From positions 1 to 64,000 of the forward strand of contig NZ_SMFP01000007.1 in NCBI RefSeq assembly GCF_004348975.1: 64,000 nucleotides of DNA. The letters run 5' to 3'. Origin of the DNA: Antarcticimicrobium sediminis (lineage in GTDB: Bacteria; Pseudomonadota; Alphaproteobacteria; Rhodobacterales; Rhodobacteraceae). Positions 55,922 to 63,896 of the stretch are shown here, in pieces. The stretch's first letter is position 1; the number at the start of each line of letters is the position of its first letter. The notes under the pieces were generated by a model. The model saw nothing but the letters and a program-made list of their open reading frames with translations, was not told the origin of the DNA and made no database searches. A program made the translations under genes and the position numbers.

Positions 55922-56692
55922 TTAGTGCGAGGGATGCAGCGCATCCTTCAGATACACACAGGTCAGAATGGTAAAGACATAGGCCTGGATGAAGGCCACG
56001 AGGACCTCCAGACCGTACATGGCGGTGATCGCCAGAACCGACACCGGGCTGACGATGGTGAGCGCGGCAAAGCCTGCGAACACCTTGATCACCGCGTGGC
56101 CCGCCATCAGGTTGCCGGCCAAACGAATGGAGTGGCTGACGGGGCGAACGAAGTAAGAAATCAATTCGATGATCGCGAGGATCGGGCGCAGCGGCAGGGG
56201 CGCGCTCGATACCCAGAACAGACCAAGGAAGGCGGCGCCATTCTTGACGAAGCCAAGGATTGTCACGCTCAGGAACACCAGCATCGCAAGCACCACGGTG
56301 ACGGCGAAATGCGAGGTGGTGGAGAAGGACAGCGGCAGCAACCCGAGGAAGTTGGCGGACACGATGAACATGAACAGCGTCATCACATAGGGGAAGAACT
56401 TCACCCCTTCCTTGCCGCAGATATCCACGACCATCTTGTGAACAAAGCCATAGGCCATCTCGGCGATCGACTGCATCCGCGACGGAACAACAGCGCGGCG
56501 CGACGTGCCCATGACCAGCAGCACGACGATTGCCACGATCGAAAGCCCCATCCACAGAGCCGCGTTGGTCGGCGTGTACCAAGCCAGCGTGTCGCCTCCG
56601 AACAGCGGTTTCACGATGAACTGATCCATCGGGTGGAATACCAGGCCGCCACTCTCGGCGGCGTGTTCTGCACCATGCGCTTCGGTTGCCAC
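55922..56692 (-). CDS. atpB: ATP synthase F0 subunit a
   Basis: Stator subunit of the proton channel, 256 residues with five to six TM helices. The essential arginine lies in [15 protein letters not shown] and the C-terminal helix has the polar residues [16 protein letters not shown]. The start is a GTG at 56692, two bases after atpI, with which it is probably coupled. Confidence 0.96.
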   Translation of the reverse strand: MATEAHGAEHAAESGGLVFHPMDQFIVKPLFGGDTLAWYTPTNAALWMGLSIVAIVVLLVMGTSRRAVVPSRMQSIAEMAYGFVHKMVVDICGKEGVKFFPYVMTLFMFIVSANFLGLLPLSFSTTSHFAVTVVLAMLVFLSVTILGFVKNGAAFLGLFWVSSAPLPLRPILAIIELISYFVRPVSHSIRLAGNLMAGHAVIKVFAGFAALTIVSPVSVLAITAMYGLEVLVAFIQAYVFTILTCVYLKDALHPSH

Positions 56693-56694
56693 GT

Positions 56695-57027
56695 TCAGTC
56701 CCTCTCGTCGTCTCGTCCGGCCTCTTCGGCCAATTTCTGCTCCTGGAGTTCTTGCGCCGTGCGAAGCATCGTCTTCACTCCGGCGGCAAGGCCCAGCATT
56801 GTAAACAGCACCAGAAAGATCGGGATCGTCCCGAACAGGCTGTCCAGCCCGTATCCGATGCCAAAGCCGATCCCAAGACCGGCAACAAGTTCGACCACCA
56901 TCCGCCAGGCATGTTGCGCCTGAGAATAATGTTCATCCGCACGGGGTGTTGGCGCCTGCGCCTTTTTCGCCGCTGCGATCCGTGCCTCCAGCTGCGCCAT
57001 GCGCTGCTTTTGGTCCTCATCACTCAC
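56695..57027 (-). CDS. atpI: ATP synthase subunit I
   Basis: A 110-residue membrane protein with two TM helices (about 45-65 and 68-90) and an acidic N-terminal coiled coil, matching AtpI/AtpZ-type proteins that help c-ring assembly. The pattern [20 protein letters not shown] is typical. GTG start at 57027. First gene of the F0 operon. Confidence 0.88.
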   Translation of the reverse strand: MSDEDQKQRMAQLEARIAAAKKAQAPTPRADEHYSQAQHAWRMVVELVAGLGIGFGIGYGLDSLFGTIPIFLVLFTMLGLAAGVKTMLRTAQELQEQKLAEEAGRDDERD

Positions 57028-57057
57028 CGGCGATTACCCCTCGCTTTTTCAAGCATG

Positions 57058-57086
57058 GTGCTAAGCGGGCGAGGGCATAGAGTCAA
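57058..57086 (-). promoter_or_regulatory. Candidate promoter of the atpIBEF'F operon
   Basis: On the minus strand TTGACT (57081-57086) is followed after exactly 17 bases by TAGCAC (57058-57063), 30 bases before the atpI start. The best pair in the gap; pattern only. Confidence 0.45.
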
Positions 57087-57134
57087 TCACTAGAATGACA
57101 CCCCAAGAAAACCCGTAACACGCTGTTTTAGTGA

Positions 57135-57154
57135 GCATTTTCAGCAAGAAGAAG
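57135..57154 (+). repeat. Dispersed 20-bp intergenic element, copy 3
   Basis: Opens GCATTTTCAGCAAGAAG; matches the elements at 4387-4406 and 27071-27090 (minus strand) in at least 16 of 20 positions. Intergenic, between atpI and the ArsR gene. Confidence 0.5.
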
Positions 57155-57211
57155 GGGCGGGGGCCACGCCAGGGGCCGGCACGTGGGCGCGAAACCGGCA
57201 AAAGAGCATAT

Positions 57212-57227
57212 TCAACCAAATGGTTGA
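57212..57227. promoter_or_regulatory. Putative ArsR operator
   Basis: A perfect dyad TCAACCA(AA)TGGTTGA, 34 bases upstream of the arsR-type start. It resembles the CAACCA/TGGTTG dyads seen upstream of SdpR-type ArsR genes and suggests autoregulation. Confidence 0.65.
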
Positions 57228-57260
57228 CGATTGCCGCCGCCCGGCGCTAGGGGCTGGGTC

Positions 57261-57629
57261 ATGATCAATCCGCTCGACATGGTTTTCGCCGCCCTCGCCG
57301 ACCCTACGCGGCGCGCGATCCTGTCGATGCTGCTGGAAGACGACATGGCGGTGACGGATGTGGCCGAGCCGTTCGAGATGTCGCTGGCCGCCATCTCCAA
57401 GCATCTTTCCATCCTGAGCCGCGCCGGGCTGATCAGCCAAGAGCGGCGCGGCCGGGTCAAATGGTGCAAGCTGGAGCCCGACGCCCTGCGCCCCGCCAGT
57501 GTCTGGATGCAGGGGTTCGGTCAGTTCGAGCCGGTGAACCTGGATGCGTTCGAGCGGTTTCTCGAAACCGAGCTCAATACGCCAGAGCGCGATAGCCCTG
57601 AAACCGGATCTCCAGATCCGGCCGGCTGA
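57261..57629 (+). CDS. ArsR/SdpR-type transcriptional regulator
   Basis: A 122-residue winged-helix regulator: FAALADPTRRAILSML, then VTDVAEPFEMSLAAISKHLSILSRAGLI, WCKLEP and a C-terminal helix. There are no metal-binding cysteines of the ArsR sensor type, so it is of the SdpR-like group, which often regulates neighbouring genes or SRPBCC genes. No SRPBCC gene is adjacent. ATG at 57261. The 3' end overlaps the transglutaminase-like gene on the other strand by 56 bases. Confidence 0.88.
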   Translation: MINPLDMVFAALADPTRRAILSMLLEDDMAVTDVAEPFEMSLAAISKHLSILSRAGLISQERRGRVKWCKLEPDALRPASVWMQGFGQFEPVNLDAFERFLETELNTPERDSPETGSPDPAG

Positions 57630-58410
57630 AGGTTCCGTCCGCCTCGATCCACCACGGCTCGCCCAGCAGCTTTATATCGTGCAGCCCGGCGGCGGCAAAG
57701 CTGAGCCCCATCGAATGCGCCATCGGCACCCGCACCCCCGGCTTGGGATTCAGCCCCGGCCGGATCTCGCGGGTGCCAAGCTTGAGGTGATGGGCGATGT
57801 CCCATTCCTGCACCAGCCCCTCGGTGCGGGTCACCACCCAGCAATGCATATCCTCGCAATGGGTGCGTTTCTGATCGGGGATGAAATAGCCGGTGACATA
57901 TCCCGCCTCATAGCCCGCCGCACGGCAGGCGGCGATGAAATAGGCGTTGATATCGACACAAGACCCAACCGTCAGCGAACAGATTTGCGGGATCTCGTCC
58001 TGACCGTCATAGAAACGGGTGCCCGGGTGGCCATAGGTAAACAGCCCCGCGACATGATCGGCCAGCGCCTTGATCCCCGCCGGATCGCGGCCATCGGCAA
58101 TCTCGCGCATCTCTGTGCTCAACGCCGCCGCGCTGCGGGTAAAGCGGCTGTCGCGCGGGGTGAACAGGGCCTCGGGATAGGGCGCGCCGCTGCGTATGAA
58201 GCGCCACGCGATTTCGACCTGCTCGGCGGTGGGCGTCAGCTCCATCGCATGTTGCGCCGCCAGCGGGTCCGCGATCAGGCGCACCCCGGCGCCCTGGACC
58301 GTGACGGAAAGCGGCGCCGCATGTGGCGTGGCAAGCCCGACAGGGGCCAAAAGCACCCCACCCTTGCGGGCCGGAAACGAAACGGTGAGGCAAATATCTT
58401 CTTCGGTCAT
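57574..58410 (-). CDS. Transglutaminase-like family protein
   Basis: A 278-residue papain-fold protein. The catalytic Cys is in TVGSCVDINAYFIAA, His in CEDMHCWVVT and Asp in EWDIAHH, in the usual Cys-His-Asp order. The N-terminal part is a beta-rich prodomain; no signal peptide is present. GAGGGTG precedes the ATG at 58410. Function unknown, possibly cytosolic peptidase-like. It converges with the ArsR gene. Confidence 0.88.
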   Translation of the reverse strand: MTEEDICLTVSFPARKGGVLLAPVGLATPHAAPLSVTVQGAGVRLIADPLAAQHAMELTPTAEQVEIAWRFIRSGAPYPEALFTPRDSRFTRSAAALSTEMREIADGRDPAGIKALADHVAGLFTYGHPGTRFYDGQDEIPQICSLTVGSCVDINAYFIAACRAAGYEAGYVTGYFIPDQKRTHCEDMHCWVVTRTEGLVQEWDIAHHLKLGTREIRPGLNPKPGVRVPMAHSMGLSFAAAGLHDIKLLGEPWWIEADGTFSRPDLEIRFQGYRALAY

Positions 58411-58446
58411 GTCACCCTCTTATCCGGTGCCGATGACCGTTTCATG

Positions 58447-59364
58447 TCAGCCGTCCTGCTCCAGCAACAGAATCAAGGCCACCGCCGTCATCGCGATCCC
58501 CACCAGCACCAGCGCGGGTGGCGCGCCGTGGCCCATCGCGATTTCCCACAAGATCACCCAGGACGGCGTCAGATAAGTATAGGCCATCACCTTGGCCGAG
58601 GGCAGCCGCAGCGTGGCGAATTGCAGCAGAACGAATGTCATCGCGCTGGTAAAGATCGCCAGATAGAACAGCCCGATCCAGACAATGGGCGGCAACGCCA
58701 TCCAGTTGGTGGCGCGGATGTCGGACCAGCCATAGACCAGCAGCACCAGAAACCCCGCCACCAGCATGCCAAAGGTGAACATCACCGCCGGTTCCCCGCG
58801 ATTCAGCCGCCGCACCATCGGGGTATAGGCCGCATGCGCGATGCAACCGATGAAATAGATCGCCTCGCCCTTGCCGATATGGAAGGCCTTTGCCGTCTGC
58901 CAGTCGCCATCAAAGATCACCCAGACCGCCCCCGCCGCCCCCACGGCCAGCGCACCCGCCATGCGTGCGGTGGTGACCTGTCGCAGGATCCACCAGCCAA
59001 ACAGGCCGGACAGGATCGGGGTCAGGGTAAAGACCGCCGCGGCGCTGATTGGCGCGGCGGTCTTCAGCCCTTCGAACATCAGCACGAAATAGGCGGCAAA
59101 AATCCCGCCCAGCAGCAGATAGCGCCAAGGTGCGGTAAAGGCCGACCGCGTCATCTTGCCGGTGGCGGCGGCCAGCGTCCCGATCACCACTGCCGCAATG
59201 GCGAACCGCGCCGCCGTGAGCGCCGCCGGCGCGATCTCGTTCGCGACCTGCGCCCCCAGCGAAAACGACCCCGCGACCAGCGCCGAAAACGTCAGCATCG
59301 CCAGATGACCCTGCAGATGCGGGCTTAGCCGGGATCGTTTGTCCGCATCGGCACCGGCGCTCAT
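58447..59364 (-). CDS. DMT superfamily transporter (EamA type)
   Basis: A 305-residue protein with ten hydrophobic helices forming two EamA repeats; the first repeat contains ARFAIAAVVIGTLAAATG and the second FLVLLVYG with SAMTFVLLQFATLRLPSA. EamA transporters export metabolites or amino acids. The ATG overlaps the lysR stop (ATGA) by four bases, so the two genes are coupled. Substrate unknown. Confidence 0.86.
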   Translation of the reverse strand: MSAGADADKRSRLSPHLQGHLAMLTFSALVAGSFSLGAQVANEIAPAALTAARFAIAAVVIGTLAAATGKMTRSAFTAPWRYLLLGGIFAAYFVLMFEGLKTAAPISAAAVFTLTPILSGLFGWWILRQVTTARMAGALAVGAAGAVWVIFDGDWQTAKAFHIGKGEAIYFIGCIAHAAYTPMVRRLNRGEPAVMFTFGMLVAGFLVLLVYGWSDIRATNWMALPPIVWIGLFYLAIFTSAMTFVLLQFATLRLPSAKVMAYTYLTPSWVILWEIAMGHGAPPALVLVGIAMTAVALILLLEQDG

Positions 59365-60239
59365 GTGCACCACCCCTGCGCGTGATCCTTGAGGAAGGTC
59401 AGAAAGCTTTGCACCTTGTTGGTGCGATGCAGATCCACATGGGTGACCAGCCACAGCGTCGCGGACCATTCCTCTCGCGGGGGGATCACCTGCACCAGGC
59501 CGGATTCGCGCGCCGCCGCCCATGTTGACATGAACCCGATGCCAGCCCCGGCCAGAATCGCCTCGGACAAGGCTTCGCGGCTATTGCCGCGAAAGGTGAT
59601 CGCCGTATCCGGCACATGGCTGTGCAGCCATTTGTAATAAGGCGCGGGGGTGTCGGGGTCATCGGCGCTGATAAAGTGGTGATCGCCGAACGACTCGACC
59701 GAGTCTGGTACGCTGTGGCGCGCGACATAGGATTCGCTGGCATATAACGCCACGGGCAGATGCGCGAACCGCTGCACCACATTGTCGGGTTGATCCGGGA
59801 TCGAACCCGCGCGGATCGCCACATGCGCCTCGCCATATTCCAGACGGAACAGCCTTTCCCCGGTCAGGAACCGCAGGATCAGGCCCGGATGTTCCGCCTG
59901 AAACGCGCTCATCACAGGCACCAGCAGCGGCGACAGCGAGGCCAGCGAGGTCACCACCAATTCGCCCGTCACCCCGTCGCCCTGCCCTTTGAGCCGGCCG
60001 GAGAGTTGGTTGAATTGATCCTCGGTCGCCTGTGCCACCCGCAACAGGTCGGTTCCGGCCTCGGTCGGCGTATAGCCGCGCGCGTGGCGCTGGAACAGCT
60101 TGACCCCCAGCCGTTTCTCGATCGCGTCGATATGGCGGATGACGGTGGCATGGTGCACGCCCAGCACCTCGGCCGCGCCGCTGACGGTGCCCATCCGCGC
60201 CACCTGGAACGCGGTGCGGATCTCGTCCCAGTTGTCCAT
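59361..60239 (-). CDS. LysR-type transcriptional regulator
   Basis: A 292-residue LysR regulator: the winged-helix N-terminus (FQVARMGTVSGAAEVLGVHHATVIRH, LGVKLFQRHARGYTPTEAG) and the substrate-binding domain with ISADDPDTPAPYYKWL. It is coupled to the DMT transporter and divergent from the azoreductase gene; likely regulates one or both. A 15-bp tandem repeat lies upstream. Confidence 0.92.
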   Translation of the reverse strand: MDNWDEIRTAFQVARMGTVSGAAEVLGVHHATVIRHIDAIEKRLGVKLFQRHARGYTPTEAGTDLLRVAQATEDQFNQLSGRLKGQGDGVTGELVVTSLASLSPLLVPVMSAFQAEHPGLILRFLTGERLFRLEYGEAHVAIRAGSIPDQPDNVVQRFAHLPVALYASESYVARHSVPDSVESFGDHHFISADDPDTPAPYYKWLHSHVPDTAITFRGNSREALSEAILAGAGIGFMSTWAAARESGLVQVIPPREEWSATLWLVTHVDLHRTNKVQSFLTFLKDHAQGWCT

Positions 60240-60252
60240 ACGCTTCTCCGAC

Positions 60253-60282
60253 TATGTGCATCAGATCTATGTGCATCAGATC
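60253..60282. repeat. 15-bp perfect tandem duplication between lysR and azoR
   Basis: TATGTGCATCAGATC at 60253-60267 and again at 60268-60282, starting 14 bases from the LysR start codon. It could be an operator or a recent duplication. Confidence 0.85.
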
Positions 60283-60375
60283 ACAGGCCCCCCTGCTTTT
60301 TGAGCAATTGCGTACACTGACGCAAGGCGTATCTCTCTGACCCAAAGCAACACACCCCCCAGCGGAGTTTCAAAG

Positions 60376-60966
60376 ATGACCCATGTTCTTAGGATCAACA
60401 GTTCGATCAAGGGCGAAGCTTCGGTTTCGCACAAGCTGCTGGATCGCGCTCAGGCAAAACTGACCGCCGCCCACCCCGATGCCGAGGTGGTAACGCGCGA
60501 CCTCTCTGCCGGTGTGCCCGCAATCGACGGCAACTGGATCGGCGCAGTCTTCACCCCAGCTGAAAGCCGCAACGTCGCGCAGGCCGAAATCGCCGCCTAT
60601 TCCGATGCGCTGCTGGCCGAGGTCCGCGCCGCCGACGTCCTGCTGATCGGTCTGCCGGTCTATAACTTCGGCGTGCCGGGCCAACTCAAGTCCTGGTTCG
60701 ACCATCTGGCTCGCAAGGGCGAGACCTTCCAATACACCGAAGCCGGCCCCGAAGGCTTGCTGAAGGGCAAGCGCGCCATCGTCGTCTTCACCTCGGACGG
60801 GACCAAGTTCGGTTCCGAGATCGACTTTGCCTCAGGCTGGGTCAGGCAGATGCTGGGCTTCTTCGGCATCACCGACGTGCAATTCGTCCATGCCGACCAG
60901 ATGGTCTTTGATGCCGAAGCTACGCTGAAGGCGGCCGAGGCCCAGGTCGACGCACTGGCCGCCTGA
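60376..60966 (+). CDS. azoR: FMN-dependent NADH:azoreductase/quinone reductase
   Basis: A flavodoxin-like reductase of 196 residues, reducing quinones and azo compounds with NADH. Recognisable blocks: VLRINSSIKGEASVSHKL (phosphate loop), GLPVYNFGVPGQLKSWFDHL, and VVFTSDGTKFGSE. GGAG precedes the ATG by several bases. The LysR regulator on the other strand is the likely controller. A terminator follows. Confidence 0.92.
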   Translation: MTHVLRINSSIKGEASVSHKLLDRAQAKLTAAHPDAEVVTRDLSAGVPAIDGNWIGAVFTPAESRNVAQAEIAAYSDALLAEVRAADVLLIGLPVYNFGVPGQLKSWFDHLARKGETFQYTEAGPEGLLKGKRAIVVFTSDGTKFGSEIDFASGWVRQMLGFFGITDVQFVHADQMVFDAEATLKAAEAQVDALAA

Positions 60967-61300
60967 GCCTGATCCGTCGCGCCCCTCTCCCGCCAGCGTT
61001 ACGCTGTCCGACACCGGCGTGCCCGCCTCTGGGCGCGCCGTTTTCGTTTGCCCTCACCAAGCTTGACACTGGCAAACTTGACTCTGGCCCGCAAACCCCT
61101 TAACCGCCGTTCCAACCATCCGGGAGCGCAAAGTCTTCCGGTCCCGCCTATCAGGGATCGCCCCCCACCAGCGAGTTTCGCCCGTGGGGGCAAAACTGTT
61201 TGGGGATTTCCCCTCGCCCGTCGAGGGGGTTTGAGAATTGAACCGCCCGCTCCTATCTTTGGGGCGACATATGAAAACCGGAGAAGGAGCCTGCTGGCCC
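60967..61300. other. azoR-ffh intergenic stretch
   Basis: 334 bp without a gene. It contains the azoR terminator (61015-61044) and a 12-mer near-repeat (CTTGACACTGGC at 61062-61073 and CTTGACTCTGGC at 61077-61088). The ffh ribosome binding site GGAG lies at 61286-61289. No RNA gene is recognised. Confidence 0.5.
61015..61044 (+). terminator. Intrinsic terminator after azoR
   Basis: CGGCGTGCCC (61015-61024) pairs with GGGCGCGCCG (61031-61040) apart from one T-G wobble, followed by TTTT. Confidence 0.75.
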
Positions 61301-62800
61301 ATGTTTGAAAATCTATCCGAACGCCTCTCCGGTGTCTTCGACCGGCTGACCAAACAAGGCGCGCTCTCGGAAGAGGACGTCAAGACTGCCCTGCGCGAGG
61401 TGCGCGTCGCCCTGCTTGAGGCGGACGTATCGCTGCCCGTTGCCCGCGACTTTGTGAAAAAGGTGCAGGAACAGGCCACCGGCCAGGCGGTGACCAAATC
61501 GGTCACCCCGGGTCAACAGGTCGTCAAGATCGTCCATGACACGCTGGTCGATGTGCTGCGCGGCGAGGGCGACCCCGGGGCGCTCAAGATCGACAACCCG
61601 CCAGCGCCCATCCTGATGGTCGGGCTTCAGGGCTCGGGCAAGACAACGACCACCGCCAAGCTGGCCAAACGGCTCAAGGAGCGGGAGGGCAAGCGGGTTC
61701 TGATGGCCTCGCTCGACACCAACCGCCCCGCCGCAATGGAACAGCTTGCGATTCTGGGCAGCCAGATCGGCGTCGACACCCTGCCGATCGTCAAGGGCGA
61801 GGATCCGGTCGCCATCGCGAAACGCGCCAAGACCCAGGCGTTGCTGGGTGGCTATGATGTCTACATTCTGGACACCGCCGGCCGGCTGCATATCGACGAA
61901 GAACTGATCCAGCAGGCGGCACAGGTCCGCGACGTGGCCCAGCCGCGCGAGACCCTGCTGGTGGTCGATGGCCTGACCGGTCAGGACGCGGTCAATGTCG
62001 CCGCTGAATTCGACGACAAGATCGGCGTCACCGGCGTTGTTCTGACCCGGATGGACGGCGACGGACGCGGTGGCGCCGCGCTGTCGATGCGCGCCGTGAC
62101 CGGCAAGCCGATCCGCTTTGTCGGTTTGGGCGAAAAGACCGATGCGCTGGAAACCTTTGAGCCCGACCGGATCGCCGGTCGTATCCTTGGCATGGGCGAC
62201 ATCGTCGCGCTGGTCGAGAAGGCGCAGGAAACCATCGAGGCCGAACAGGCCGAAAAGATGATGCGCCGCATGGTCAAGGGTCAGTTCAACATGAACGACC
62301 TGAAGATGCAGCTGGAACAGATGCTCAAGATGGGCGGCATGGAAGGCATGATGTCGATGATGCCCGGCATGGGCAAAATGGCGAAACAGGTCGAAGAGGC
62401 CGGTTTCGACGACAAGATCATCCGCCGCCAGATCGCTCTGGTGCAATCGATGACCAAAAAGGAACGCGCCAACCCCAAGCTGTTGCAGGCCAGCCGCAAG
62501 AAACGGATCGCCAAGGGCGCCGGGCTTGATGTGAGCGATCTGAACAAGCTTCTCAAGATGCACCGCCAGATGGGCGACATGATGAAGAAGATGGGCAAGA
62601 TGGGCAAAGGCAAGATGCTGAAACAGGCCATGAAGGGCATGTTCGGCAAGGGTGGCCTGCCCGAAGACATGGCCGCCGGCATGGACCCCAAGGCCTTGGA
62701 ACAGGCGGCGCGCCAGATGGGCGGCGGCGGCGGGCTTCCCGGCCTCGGCGGCGGCATGGGTCTGCCCTCCGGGCTGAGCGGGTTCGGGAAGAAGAAGTGA
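61301..62800 (+). CDS. ffh: Signal recognition particle protein Ffh
   Basis: GTPase of the signal recognition particle that binds 4.5S RNA and signal peptides. The 499-residue protein has the N domain (MFENLSERLSGVFDRLTKQG), the G domain with GLQGSGKTTTT, DTAGRLHID, TRMDGDGRGG and FVGLGEKTDALE, and a methionine-rich C-terminal M domain (DLKMQLEQMLKMGGMEGMM and PGMGKMAKQ). The ATG at 61301 gives the family N-terminus; the upstream open frame is rejected. Three GNAT genes follow with overlaps. Confidence 0.96.
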   Translation: MFENLSERLSGVFDRLTKQGALSEEDVKTALREVRVALLEADVSLPVARDFVKKVQEQATGQAVTKSVTPGQQVVKIVHDTLVDVLRGEGDPGALKIDNPPAPILMVGLQGSGKTTTTAKLAKRLKEREGKRVLMASLDTNRPAAMEQLAILGSQIGVDTLPIVKGEDPVAIAKRAKTQALLGGYDVYILDTAGRLHIDEELIQQAAQVRDVAQPRETLLVVDGLTGQDAVNVAAEFDDKIGVTGVVLTRMDGDGRGGAALSMRAVTGKPIRFVGLGEKTDALETFEPDRIAGRILGMGDIVALVEKAQETIEAEQAEKMMRRMVKGQFNMNDLKMQLEQMLKMGGMEGMMSMMPGMGKMAKQVEEAGFDDKIIRRQIALVQSMTKKERANPKLLQASRKKRIAKGAGLDVSDLNKLLKMHRQMGDMMKKMGKMGKGKMLKQAMKGMFGKGGLPEDMAAGMDPKALEQAARQMGGGGGLPGLGGGMGLPSGLSGFGKKK

Positions 62801-63348
62801 TGACAGCGCTTGCCATCCCCACGCTTGAGACCGAACGGCTGATCCTGCGCGCCCCGGGTCCGCAGGATTTCGGCCCCTTCGCCGCTTTCTATGCCAGCCC
62901 GCGCGCCGATTTCGTCGGCGGCCCGCTGAACGCCGAGGGCAGCTGGCGCATGCTGGCGATGGAAATCGGGCATTGGACGCTCAAGGGCTTTGGCCGCTGG
63001 ACCGTGACCGCAAAGGACAGCGACGCGGCCATCGGCATGGTCGGGCTGTTCGAACCGGAAGGCTGGCCCGAACCGGAAATCGGTTGGGATCTGTTCAACG
63101 GGCACGAGGGCAAAGGCTATGCCACCGAGGCTGGCGGTGCCGCGCGCGCCTATGCCTATGACGTGCTGGGCTGGCAAACCGCGATCAGCCTGGTGAAACC
63201 GGCCAATACCGGCTCGGCCCGCGTGGCCGCCCGGTTGGGTGCGCACCATGACGGTGATTTCACCCATGAACGCCACGGGTTTATGCAGATCTGGCGCCAC
63301 CCGGCCCCCGGCGACCTTTCCGATGGCGGGATGGAAGCCTACGCATGA
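62800..63348 (+). CDS. GNAT family N-acetyltransferase (copy 1)
   Basis: A 182-residue RimJ/RimL-type acetyltransferase: IPTLETERLILRAPGPQDF, GLFEPEGWPEPEIGWDL, and GYATEAGGAARAYAYDVLGW carrying the acetyl-CoA pyrophosphate loop GKGYATEA. Its ATG shares the last A of the ffh stop (TGATG). Members of this group acetylate N-termini of ribosomal or other proteins; the target is unknown. First of three tandem paralogues. Confidence 0.9.
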   Translation: MTALAIPTLETERLILRAPGPQDFGPFAAFYASPRADFVGGPLNAEGSWRMLAMEIGHWTLKGFGRWTVTAKDSDAAIGMVGLFEPEGWPEPEIGWDLFNGHEGKGYATEAGGAARAYAYDVLGWQTAISLVKPANTGSARVAARLGAHHDGDFTHERHGFMQIWRHPAPGDLSDGGMEAYA

Positions 63349-63896
63349 GCGCGCTCACCCTTCATATCCCCACCGTGGAGACCGGGCGGTTGATCCTGCG
63401 CGGCCCCGAGGCGCGCGACTTCGACGCGCTCGCCGCGTTCTTTGCCGACGAGGGCCGCAGCTGGGGCTTTGGCGGGCCGAAAACCCGCAACGAGGCTTGG
63501 CGCTGGTTCGCTGGCAATATCGGTCACTGGGCGCTGCACGGCTATGGCTTCTGGACGGTTGAAACCCGCGAGGGCGGCCAGATCATCGGGATCGTCGGCC
63601 TGTGGAACCCCGAAGGCTGGCCCGAGCCGGAACTGGGCTGGGTGATGTTCGAGGGCAGTGAGGGCAAAGGCTATGCCTATGAGGCGGCGCAGGCCGCGCG
63701 CGCGCATGCCTATGGGTCCATGGGCTTTACCACGCTAACCAGCAACATCTTTCCGGGCAACGCGCGCTCTGTCGCGCTGGCCGAACGGCTGGGTGCCCGA
63801 TACGAACGCGACTACACCAACGTCACCGATGAGACCGAGATGGCCTATCGCCACCCCGGCCCCGAGGCGCTGGCCAAGGCGGAGGGCGCGGCATGA
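63345..63896 (+). CDS. GNAT family N-acetyltransferase (copy 2)
   Basis: A 183-residue paralogue of the preceding gene, with IPTVETGRLILRGPEARDF, GLWNPEGWPEPELGW and EGKGYAYEAAQAARAHAY. The ATG overlaps the preceding stop by four bases (ATGA). Clearly a tandem duplication product with strongly diverged middle segments. Confidence 0.9.
   Translation: MSALTLHIPTVETGRLILRGPEARDFDALAAFFADEGRSWGFGGPKTRNEAWRWFAGNIGHWALHGYGFWTVETREGGQIIGIVGLWNPEGWPEPELGWVMFEGSEGKGYAYEAAQAARAHAYGSMGFTTLTSNIFPGNARSVALAERLGARYERDYTNVTDETEMAYRHPGPEALAKAEGAA

Noticed and set aside
61048-61308. An open frame in the azoR-ffh gap as a small gene or the 4.5S RNA
   Set aside because: The frame overlaps the ffh start region, has no motif, and the gap shows no 4.5S hairpin.
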